The notes below the pieces were generated by a model. That model ran no database searches. It had not been told where the DNA came from and worked only from the letters and a program-made list of their open reading frames with translations. DNA of 43,099 nt from Melioribacteraceae bacterium (lineage in GTDB: Bacteria; Bacteroidota; Ignavibacteria; Ignavibacteriales; Melioribacteraceae): positions 1 through 43,099 of the forward strand of contig JALSTI010000208.1 in assembly GCA_026983795.1 (NCBI GenBank), in the 5' to 3' direction. A program made the position numbers and the translations under genes. This document shows positions 36,138 to 43,099 of this stretch, one piece after another (position 1 is the first letter of the stretch; each line of letters opens with the position of its first letter).

Positions 36138-37316
36138 TCAGTGTTCTATATCTTCAATTATATTTAGAAAACGTTTATTCATAATCTCAGACGAAATTTT
36201 CATATAATCTTTATAAGCATTTTGAACTTGTAATTTCCGGATTTCAGGGTTATTACAAACAAAGATGATTTTATCAGCCAGTTCTTTGGGATTTCGAGCT
36301 TTAACAAAGAACAGACTTTCGTCGGAAAAAATTGATTCGGCAGGCCTAAGCCTTGAAGTAACTACAGGAATACCAGAAGCAACATATTCAAATAATTTTG
36401 TTGAGAATGCCAGTTGCATAAAAAAATCATCTATGTAAGGAACAATTCCCAAATCGGCTTCTTTTATTTTAGTATAAATACTCTCTAAACTTTCACGTCC
36501 GTTCAATATCACATTTTTTTCTAATCCCAGTTTTAAAATCAATTTTTTCAGTACAAGTTTATATTCCGTATCGTAAAAACCATAAATATTCAATTTCGTA
36601 TTTGGTATAACATCCACTATGTATTTCATAGCTTTTATTGCAACATCAATTCCAAATCGTTCGGCAATTGATCCGTGGTAAATAATTTTTAGATCAGTAT
36701 CTATTTTTTCAAACTTTCTCTGATTATCGAATTTGAAAATCTTTGTATCAGCCGAATTAAAAATTATAGTAATTTTATTTTCTTTAATCTTTCTTTCCAG
36801 TAGTTTTTCTTTAAACCCCGGACTGGCAACAATTATTTTATCTGCATAATAACAAGAAAAATTAGCAAGAAGAACAACTAATTTTCTAAAAATTTTTCGT
36901 TTCTTATTATTCCATTTAGAATCAAATAATTCAACGGATGTATCCCTAATATCCAAAATTATTTTTGCGCCAAATAACTTTTGAATAACTGTTGTAAAAA
37001 CCAAAAACTCCGGTAATGTATGAACAATAACTATATCATATTTTTTAGCAAGGCTTAATTTTTGAAGTTTAAGAAAAGCCGGGATACTAAACTTTACGGT
37101 ATTAAATATATACTTAATTATAGTATCTTTTCTAGCAGGTGTGGAAACTCCGTAAATAGTGACATTATTTCTAAGGTTAATACTCTTTTTTTCATCCAGT
37201 TGACAAATAACATCTATATAAAAATCATTGTCTTCCAGAATAGATACTTGCTGTTGCAATCTAGTATCATTCTCATAAATAAATTTCGATATAATACACG
37301 CGTTTTTTGTTTTCAT
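36138..37316 (-). CDS. Family 4 glycosyltransferase
   Basis: A GT-B glycosyltransferase of 392 residues. N-terminal domain: IVIVHTLPEFL and KIILDIRDTSVELF; C-terminal domain: IIYHGSIAERFGIDVAIKAMKY, LNGRESLESIYTKIKEADLGIVPY and the donor-binding FSTKLFEYVASGIPVVTSR. It resembles WcaL/RfaB-like transferases. The classic E-x7-E is only half kept, which is normal for the KLFEY subgroup. It is followed by the 281-base gap, so it may end a sub-operon of the GT4/ligase genes to its right. Confidence 0.92.
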   Translation of the reverse strand: MKTKNACIISKFIYENDTRLQQQVSILEDNDFYIDVICQLDEKKSINLRNNVTIYGVSTPARKDTIIKYIFNTVKFSIPAFLKLQKLSLAKKYDIVIVHTLPEFLVFTTVIQKLFGAKIILDIRDTSVELFDSKWNNKKRKIFRKLVVLLANFSCYYADKIIVASPGFKEKLLERKIKENKITIIFNSADTKIFKFDNQRKFEKIDTDLKIIYHGSIAERFGIDVAIKAMKYIVDVIPNTKLNIYGFYDTEYKLVLKKLILKLGLEKNVILNGRESLESIYTKIKEADLGIVPYIDDFFMQLAFSTKLFEYVASGIPVVTSRLRPAESIFSDESLFFVKARNPKELADKIIFVCNNPEIRKLQVQNAYKDYMKISSEIMNKRFLNIIEDIEH

Positions 37317-37402
37317 TATTTAGTTTATATTCAGAAAATGATATCTTTTAAGCACCCGTTTCAATAAAAAATATAATATTATAAAAATTTACACAAAAAG
37401 TT

Positions 37403-38539
37403 TTAACTATGTATCAAAGAATTAAATATTTGAGAATATTTTTTCTCATTCTCAGACCATTTAAATTGATCTTTGATTGTCGAAATTCCCTTCAATTTAT
37501 CGATATATGTATTTGATTTAACATCAAAATCAATTTTAGATTTTAATTCTTCCAAGTTATTGATAAAATACCCCGTATTGTATTTTTGTATAAGTTCTTT
37601 TGCTTCGCCAGGTACATTTGTAATAAGAGGTATATTATGTGAAAGCGCTAAATATAAAGTATTTGGAGCAGTATACTCGAAATATTTTCTTTTATCATTC
37701 AGATAATAAATTATAAAATCGATATCGTGCATATACTTTCTGATATTCTTTTGCCAACCCAGATAATGAATTCTTTCATTGTTTGAAGACATTTCTGAAA
37801 TCAACTTTTCATGTTTACCAACACCGGCTATAAAAAAATGAATATTTTTATTTTTTATTAATGAGTTAATTATTGTGTCAACCGGTCTTTCATCAAAATT
37901 AATTACGCCAAAATAGCTTATTAGCACACCATCTTCAGGAATAGAATATTTTTCTCTTAAACTTATAACTTCTCCATCGTAAGGATCATACCAGTTGCCA
38001 ATTATATGAATATCTTTATTTTTTATATAACCGGAATAAAATTCTTTTCTTTTTTCGTTAACTACTATAATTTCATCGGCAAATTTGATTAATTTTTTCT
38101 CAACAAAAAATATAATTTTACTTAAAAACGGAGGATATTTTTCCCACTCCATTAAATGATAGATTTCATGAGCATCATAAATAAGGGGCTTTTTATTTTT
38201 AAATTTAAGATAAACGCCCAAGGGGAGCATTAAAAAATCATGGATATAAAAAAAATCAAAACTTGTATTAAGGGATTTAATTTTATTAATTCCCTTTCTA
38301 AAAAATTTGAACAGATCGAATATCTTTTTTATTCCCTGTTGCTTTCCAGCAATTATTTTAATTCTATGTATTATAAAATTTGCTTCCCTTTCAATTTCGG
38401 GCAGTTCACCCTCTTGATCCCAACATATTAATTCCACATCAAATCCGAGTTTAATTAAAGAATTAATTTCTTTCTGAACTCTAAGGTCGGGATAAAAAGC
38501 ATTATCCAATATCATTAATATTTTCTTTTTATTGTCCAA
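37403..38539 (-). CDS. Divergent family 4 glycosyltransferase
   Basis: A 378-residue GT-B protein: N-terminal IIAGKQQGIKKIFDLF, DFFYIHDFLMLPLG and PLIYDAHEIYHLMEW; C-terminal LISYFGVINFDERPVDTI, HFFIAGVGKHE and HDIDFIIYYLNDKRKYFEY. The second Glu of the usual E-x7-E signature is missing (EYTAPNTLYLALSHNIPL), so donor binding may differ. Start: TTG at 38539 is in frame and adjoins the previous stop; an ATG at 38515 is the alternative. Presumably adds one sugar of the repeat unit. Confidence 0.88.
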   Translation of the reverse strand: MDNKKKILMILDNAFYPDLRVQKEINSLIKLGFDVELICWDQEGELPEIEREANFIIHRIKIIAGKQQGIKKIFDLFKFFRKGINKIKSLNTSFDFFYIHDFLMLPLGVYLKFKNKKPLIYDAHEIYHLMEWEKYPPFLSKIIFFVEKKLIKFADEIIVVNEKRKEFYSGYIKNKDIHIIGNWYDPYDGEVISLREKYSIPEDGVLISYFGVINFDERPVDTIINSLIKNKNIHFFIAGVGKHEKLISEMSSNNERIHYLGWQKNIRKYMHDIDFIIYYLNDKRKYFEYTAPNTLYLALSHNIPLITNVPGEAKELIQKYNTGYFINNLEELKSKIDFDVKSNTYIDKLKGISTIKDQFKWSENEKKYSQIFNSLIHS

Positions 38540-38540
38540 A

Positions 38541-39764
38541 TTAATTTAATTCCTTAAGATCATTATACAAAATTTTATATTTCTCAATTACTTTATGCGG
38601 TTCAAGGTGAGATATACTTTTCCTTATTTTTTCTCTGTTCCAATTATTACCCAAACATTTCTCAATTTTAACAGCAAGATCGTGGGAATTATTAGGTTGG
38701 ACTAAAAATCCATTTTCGCCCTCATTTATAATAGAGGGAATACCTCCAACATTAGAAGCAACCACCGGTGTTCCACAAAATAGAGATTCAACAACTACAT
38801 TAGGAAGTCCTTCACTCTTACTAGGCAAACAAAAAACGTCGGTTGCGTTATAATAATTAATTAATTCATCACTTAAAAGCGGTCCTAAAAAAAACACATG
38901 ATTTTCAATTTTTTTCAACTCAGTTAACCGCCTTAAGTTTCCTTCCTCGGTTCCTGAACCTGCTATAAATAACAATAAATTGCTGTTATTAGTTAGTAGA
39001 ATATCGAATGCCTCAATTAGAACGTCAACATTTTTTACAGGAATTAATCCACCGGCAAAGAAAACTACCTTTTTATTAATTTCGATGCTTAACAATTCTC
39101 TGCAATACTGCTTGTCTTTTATAATAAATTTATCAGTTTCGTAAATATTATCAATCTGCATTATTTTACTTTGATTCAAATTAATATTTTTATCTTTACA
39201 TTTATCAAATAAATCATTAGTTACAGCCGTAACTTTATTGGCACTAAGTAACAGTTTTTTAGCGGCTTTCCAAAACTTGGAACCAATATTCAATCTGTTT
39301 ACATCACTGCCCATCAAAGAGATTATAAAAGGAATATTGTATTTTTTTGATATTAAATTTGCCATAGTTCCCGCCGGGAAAATCCAATTAGCATGAACAA
39401 TAGAATTGGGAGTGACAATTTCAGCAATATATTTCCGTGCCTGAAAGTAAGAGAACCATCCTTCAATATGATGGAATTGTCCTCTGGGTAATCTAAAATA
39501 TCTTAAATAAATAACTTCGAAGTTTTTGAGCTTTTTAAAGTCGGATGATTTTTTCGAATAATTTTCTTTCCAATCGTTATAAATTTTTTTCCAATCTTTC
39601 CAATATTTAATCATTTCAATAACAGGAGGTGAAGCAGGGTATAAACAAATAACATATATTTTAAAATACTTTGACAATTCTTTTACTGTTCTATAAATGT
39701 ACATTCCTTTGGTATTAGCAGAGTTACTAGGAAATTCCGGTGTAAGCCAAATAATGTTTATCAT
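38541..39764 (-). CDS. Family 4 glycosyltransferase
   Basis: A 400-residue GT-B transferase. N-terminal domain: IIWLTPEFPSNSANTKGMY, HANWIFPAGTMANL; linker SLMGSDVNRLN; C-terminal domain: VVFFAGGLIPVKNVDVLIEAF, LLLFIAGSGTEEGNL and SKSEGLPNVVVESLFCGTPVVASNVGG with a complete E-x7-E. It is very typical of retaining GT4 enzymes that use NDP-sugar donors. A TTG at 39773 is upstream in frame, but the ATG at 39764 gives the usual first strand and is preferred. One base separates it from the next gene. Confidence 0.93.
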   Translation of the reverse strand: MINIIWLTPEFPSNSANTKGMYIYRTVKELSKYFKIYVICLYPASPPVIEMIKYWKDWKKIYNDWKENYSKKSSDFKKLKNFEVIYLRYFRLPRGQFHHIEGWFSYFQARKYIAEIVTPNSIVHANWIFPAGTMANLISKKYNIPFIISLMGSDVNRLNIGSKFWKAAKKLLLSANKVTAVTNDLFDKCKDKNINLNQSKIMQIDNIYETDKFIIKDKQYCRELLSIEINKKVVFFAGGLIPVKNVDVLIEAFDILLTNNSNLLLFIAGSGTEEGNLRRLTELKKIENHVFFLGPLLSDELINYYNATDVFCLPSKSEGLPNVVVESLFCGTPVVASNVGGIPSIINEGENGFLVQPNNSHDLAVKIEKCLGNNWNREKIRKSISHLEPHKVIEKYKILYNDLKELN

Positions 39765-39829
39765 AATGGGCAAAATGTTAGAGGTAGTTTAGGGAATATT
39801 TACTTAAAGTTTGACTTATAAAGAATATC

Positions 39830-41191
39830 TTAAGTATCTTCATTATCAATTTGATTCTTTGAATGTAAAATATCGCCAATAATACATCCGAATATAAAGT
39901 AACTTGAAGCGCTAGTTATTTCGGAATTTTGTGCAAAGGAATATACAAGTACCATTATTATAAGATATACAAACGGGAGATAAATTTTATGATGCTTTGA
40001 TTCTCTTATTGCTGCAACTATTAAGGCAGTTATTAAAATTAAAAAAAGAATTAATCCTAAAATTCCTCTCTCCAATAAAATTATTAAATATCCGTTATGA
40101 GGCGCCAACCTTTGGTATATATTATCATTTTTGGCATAAATTTTCATAGCAATATCTAAATAACCTTTTGGACCTAGGCCAAATAACTGATCGGACAAAT
40201 CAAGATTAACAAATTTATCAAAATCATGCTGCCATCTGGCAGACCTAAATTCCATACTTCCTCTAATCCGGTTCCCGGTCCATTTATTAAAATCTGCTTT
40301 TTCCTCGCCGAACATCTGCAAAGGTTCTTCATATAATCTGTAATAAATAGTATGAAGAAAGGTATTTTCCTTTGATTGGGATAAAAATCCGTTATAAACA
40401 AAAAAGAAACCAACCAATACTGCTACTGTTGCTATTCCCAATTTTGCTATTTTTTTAATATTATGCCTTAAATCCGATTCTATAAAGGTCATAACTATAA
40501 TAGTCACTAATATTGCTAATAATGCGCTTCTTGAAGTGGATATAAAAACACCGGCCAATAAAATAACACCTAAAGCAACCAGCAGAAAGCGGTTTATCTT
40601 AATATGGTACCATATTAAATATATATAAATAACACCCATACCAGCCAAGAACCCTGGATAATTATGGTTCAATACTATCATTCTACCTAATAAAAGGTCC
40701 GGTATTCTTACAACATCCAATGTTCCAATTATTAAAGAATTGACTATTAAATCAAATGAACTAAAAAGCCCGGCTAAGATTATTCCGATAAAAACAGATT
40801 TTTTGCCGACTTCATTTTTAACTAAAATAAATCCTAAAACTAAGTTAATAAGTGGTAAAACCACATTTTTTAGATTTTTTACTATACCTTTGGCATTGAT
40901 TATGGGATCTATTAATATTAATAAAGTAAATACTACAATTAACCAAAAAAATTTATTTTTCAGGAGACTATTATTTACCAACTCAAAATTTTCTTTATCA
41001 AAAAAATAAAGTCTTACAAACAATAGTAATAATAACAAACCACGTGCATCAAGGGGCAGAGGAGTTTCGAAATTAAATTTGTAAAGCAACATAAATACTA
41101 TAACAGCACCAAATTTATACGGCTGTTCTATCACAAAAAAAACAGACAGAATAGCAATTAAACCAATAATTGAATATAAAATAATTTCCAT
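39830..41191 (-). CDS. O-antigen ligase/polymerase family protein (Wzy/WaaL-like)
   Basis: A 453-residue membrane protein with about twelve helices and a long periplasmic loop at about 285-360. Family features (PF04932 group): a conserved RSALLAI region after ISTSR and the loop ending RLAPHNGYLIILLERGILGL, where the His of PHNGYL is typical. It either joins repeat units into polymer (Wzy) or attaches glycan to an acceptor (WaaL); sequence alone does not tell them apart. Its place among six GT4 genes in a Wzc/WbaP locus favours polymerase. It is 13 bases after the GT4 to the right. Confidence 0.88.
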   Translation of the reverse strand: MEIILYSIIGLIAILSVFFVIEQPYKFGAVIVFMLLYKFNFETPLPLDARGLLLLLLFVRLYFFDKENFELVNNSLLKNKFFWLIVVFTLLILIDPIINAKGIVKNLKNVVLPLINLVLGFILVKNEVGKKSVFIGIILAGLFSSFDLIVNSLIIGTLDVVRIPDLLLGRMIVLNHNYPGFLAGMGVIYIYLIWYHIKINRFLLVALGVILLAGVFISTSRSALLAILVTIIVMTFIESDLRHNIKKIAKLGIATVAVLVGFFFVYNGFLSQSKENTFLHTIYYRLYEEPLQMFGEEKADFNKWTGNRIRGSMEFRSARWQHDFDKFVNLDLSDQLFGLGPKGYLDIAMKIYAKNDNIYQRLAPHNGYLIILLERGILGLILFLILITALIVAAIRESKHHKIYLPFVYLIIMVLVYSFAQNSEITSASSYFIFGCIIGDILHSKNQIDNEDT

Positions 41192-41203
41192 TATATCTTT
41201 TAC

Positions 41204-42337
41204 CTAGTTAAAAGAAGTTTTCGTACTATTTTTCATATCATTTAAAAATTGAATAGCTAAATATTTTGGATTATGATATTTAATAATATAGTTTCTGCAT
41301 TTTTCGTGATAATCCTCATACCTGCCGGAAAGTATAAATTCTCTTATAATTTCCGGCAATGATTCATAATTGTCTGCTACAATACCAAGATTAAAATCCG
41401 TAATCAGGTTATCTGGATTAACATTTTTTGTTGTAATAACCGGAACTCCCATTGCCCAAGCTTCTAAAAAAGTATTTGTAAAACCTTCTAATCTGGAAGT
41501 ATTTAATAAACAGTATGCATTACTTAAAAATCCAGGTATTTTATTATTATTTAAATGTCCTAAAAATTCTACATTATCAAGATTTTTCAATTCTGCAAGA
41601 CCTTTATTTGTGTCCTCATCCGAATCAACTAATTTTGTACCAACAATTTTGAATTGAAACTGGGGAAGTTTTTTTGCAACTGAAGCCAAAGCTAATAAAT
41701 TCTTTTCATACCTAAAATTCCCAATCCATGCTATATATTTTCCATTAGATTTGCTATTGATAGTTTCTTTAATTTTATATGGATTATAAAGTATTGAAAT
41801 ACTTTTTTTAGGATACTTTTTTTTCAGAATTTCGTATTGATATTTATTTTGGCAAGATATATGATCAGCCAATCTAACACCTAAATAGTAAAACATTAAA
41901 TAAAATTTCGAGATATTATATTTAATTCGTCCGTCAACATCCATGTCGCTGGCAATTCTGTGTATAAACGGTATTCTTAGTAATTTAGCAATAATCGCTA
42001 AAATACCGCTAAATCGATTTGCGCATTCTTGAACAATATAATCGGGAGAATATTTTTTAACGGCCCAAAATAATAAAGGAAATTCGTATGTTATAAATTT
42101 AATTTTTGGAATTCCTTTATTTAATTTAAAACTCTCAATAATATCAAAATCAACAGATTTAGTAATTATATTTTTTGCTCCTTTCCAAGTTAATAATGCG
42201 GGTTCACAACCAATCTCTTTAAAGGAGTTTAACCAAGTTAACCATTCAACTGCAGCCCCACCTACCGGTTTAGATATTTCACTTAATAAATAGGGCATTT
42301 GCATATCAAAATATAATATTTTACAATTTCTATACAT
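41204..42337 (-). CDS. Family 4 glycosyltransferase
   Basis: A 377-residue GT-B glycosyltransferase. N-terminal domain carries GGAAVEWLTWLNSFKEIGCEP and FIHRIASDMDVDGR; C-terminal domain has YIAWIGNFRYEKNLLALASVAKK, FKIVGTKLV, FLGHLNN and LEGFTNTFLEAWAMGVPVITTKN with the full E-x7-E. It resembles capsule-type transferases in other EPS loci. Five bases separate it from the gene to the right, in the same operon. Donor and linkage unknown. Confidence 0.92.
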   Translation of the reverse strand: MYRNCKILYFDMQMPYLLSEISKPVGGAAVEWLTWLNSFKEIGCEPALLTWKGAKNIITKSVDFDIIESFKLNKGIPKIKFITYEFPLLFWAVKKYSPDYIVQECANRFSGILAIIAKLLRIPFIHRIASDMDVDGRIKYNISKFYLMFYYLGVRLADHISCQNKYQYEILKKKYPKKSISILYNPYKIKETINSKSNGKYIAWIGNFRYEKNLLALASVAKKLPQFQFKIVGTKLVDSDEDTNKGLAELKNLDNVEFLGHLNNNKIPGFLSNAYCLLNTSRLEGFTNTFLEAWAMGVPVITTKNVNPDNLITDFNLGIVADNYESLPEIIREFILSGRYEDYHEKCRNYIIKYHNPKYLAIQFLNDMKNSTKTSFN

Positions 42338-42342
42338 AAATT

Positions 42343-43099
42343 TTAATATAACATACTAGCATAAAGTTTTTCAATTTCGTGGGTTTTTAATTTCGCATTA
42401 AACTTATTTTCAACTAGTCTTCTGGCTTCTTTTCCTATACGGAGCTGTAAATTTTTATCGGTCAATATTTCAATTATTTTTTTCGAAAGAATATTGGAAT
42501 CGTTAGGTTCAATTAAAAATCCATTTAAACCATCAACAATTATTTCTTTTGGTCCGCCAATATTTGTTGAGATGACCGGTTTTTCCATGGCCATAGCTTC
42601 TATAATAACCCTTCCGAAAGGTTCCGGTTTTATTGATGTGTGCACCGCAATTGTAAATTTTTCCATCAATTTATTAATATTTGAAACGCTACCAAGGAAT
42701 TCAACATATTCTTGAATATTTAAATCTTTAACTTGTTTAATTAAATTGTTTTCATTAGAACCTGACCCGATAAATTGAAATTTTATATCAGGGAATTCCA
42801 TAACAATATTAGGAACAGCCTCTAATAGAACTTGTTGACCTTTCCATTCTTCTAACCTGCCAACACATCCGATAATAATTTTATTTAATTTAATATCCAC
42901 AGGCTTAAACCGTTCAATATCTACGCCATTGTAGATAGTTATACATTTGCTTATATCTATTCCGTTATTTACATATTCTTCTTTAACAAAATCTGAAATG
43001 CATATTATTTTATGAACAAACTTTGATAGTATTACATCAATCTGAATAGGTTTATGCAGTCCTCTATTATGGCTTATTATTTTTTTCCCAGTTATAATT
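42343..43099 (-). CDS. Family 4 glycosyltransferase, 5' part cut by window edge
   Basis: The C-terminal 250 or so residues of a GT4 enzyme; the frame is open to the right end of the window, so the N-terminus lies outside. A GTG at 42900 is only an internal codon: upstream in the same frame are NRGLHKPIQIDV, ISDFVKEEYVNNGID and ITIYNGVDIERFKP, the classic GT4 linker and start of the second domain. Then IIGCVGRLEEWKGQQVLLEA, FQFIGSGSNE and PEPFGRVIIEAMAMEKPVISTN with full E-x7-E. It continues the transferase array. Confidence 0.92.
   Translation of the reverse strand, partial: IITGKKIISHNRGLHKPIQIDVILSKFVHKIICISDFVKEEYVNNGIDISKCITIYNGVDIERFKPVDIKLNKIIIGCVGRLEEWKGQQVLLEAVPNIVMEFPDIKFQFIGSGSNENNLIKQVKDLNIQEYVEFLGSVSNINKLMEKFTIAVHTSIKPEPFGRVIIEAMAMEKPVISTNIGGPKEIIVDGLNGFLIEPNDSNILSKKIIEILTDKNLQLRIGKEARRLVENKFNAKLKTHEIEKLYASMLY

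Noticed and set aside
37062-37367. 101-residue plus-strand frame across the start of a GT4 gene
   Set aside because: Antisense to a well supported GT4 coding sequence; composition is that of a reversed coding strand.
42343-42900. A complete short 185-residue glycosyltransferase starting at GTG 42900
   Set aside because: The same frame continues to the window edge with conserved GT4 linker motifs (ISDFVKEEY, YNGVDIERF), so this is a cut-off longer gene and the GTG is internal.
1-43099. CRISPR array, rRNA genes, insertion sequence or prophage
   Set aside because: No spaced direct repeats, rRNA-like blocks, transposase or phage structural genes were seen in reading the whole window.

Overview
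The window is AT-rich bacterial DNA. It most likely comes from the Ignavibacteriota/Chlorobiota side of the Bacteroidota group. The main reason is that two large secreted proteins end in a type IX secretion (T9SS) sorting domain with the QNYPNPFNP signature, which is common in Ignavibacteria. Low GC, frequent TTG/GTG starts and a SufE-type sulfur protein fit but prove nothing. Taxonomy is inference from motifs only.

Layout. (1) 1-7.0 kb is a housekeeping and miscellaneous stretch: a PAP2 phosphatase, a DUF1579-like secreted protein, UvrB facing it across a perfect bidirectional hairpin terminator, then a rightward run of a putative esterase, SufE and an M6-like lipoprotein metalloprotease, closed by tRNA-Arg(CCT). 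(2) 7.0-8.1 kb is a sparse zone with two small membrane proteins. (3) 8.1-12.6 kb holds the assembly and initiation core of a polysaccharide locus: a short SLBB protein, a WbaP-like phosphoglycosyltransferase and a Wzc-like chain-length tyrosine kinase. (4) 13.0-18 kb is a transcription unit of two related GT2 glycosyltransferases, one with its catalytic metal motif destroyed, followed by a secreted Ig/LamG/FN3/T9SS protein. (5) 18.5-22.7 kb holds a second T9SS protein, with an SGNH hydrolase fused to the same Ig-LamG module, and a C25 (gingipain-fold) peptidase-like protein that seems to lack its cysteine. (6) 22.7-43.1 kb is a long, tightly packed, leftward glycan gene cluster: polysaccharide deacetylase, GT2, LPG-synthase/flippase-like membrane protein, a membrane-domain/amidohydrolase fusion, hexapeptide acetyltransferase, SDR epimerase, GlpD-like flavoprotein, AsnB-like amidotransferase, GT4, a PHP-like metal-motif protein, a UbiA-family polyprenyl-phosphate phosphoribosyltransferase-like enzyme, three GT4s, an O-antigen ligase/polymerase, and two more GT4s, the last cut by the window edge.

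Reading together: from 8 kb rightwards this is an exopolysaccharide/capsule locus of the Wzx/Wzy/Wzc type. Initiation (WbaP), sugar addition (six GT4 and three GT2), polymerisation (O-antigen ligase family), chain-length control (Wzc) and decoration (acetyltransferase, deacetylase, amidotransferase) are visible. A canonical Wzx flippase and a full-length Wza/OPX exporter are not. Unusual additions are the T9SS proteins sharing an Ig-LamG module, which could hold or trim the polymer at the surface, and a cluster of oxidoreductase and polyprenyl genes that may make a lipid-linked pentose. No CRISPR array, rRNA, insertion sequence or prophage was recognised.
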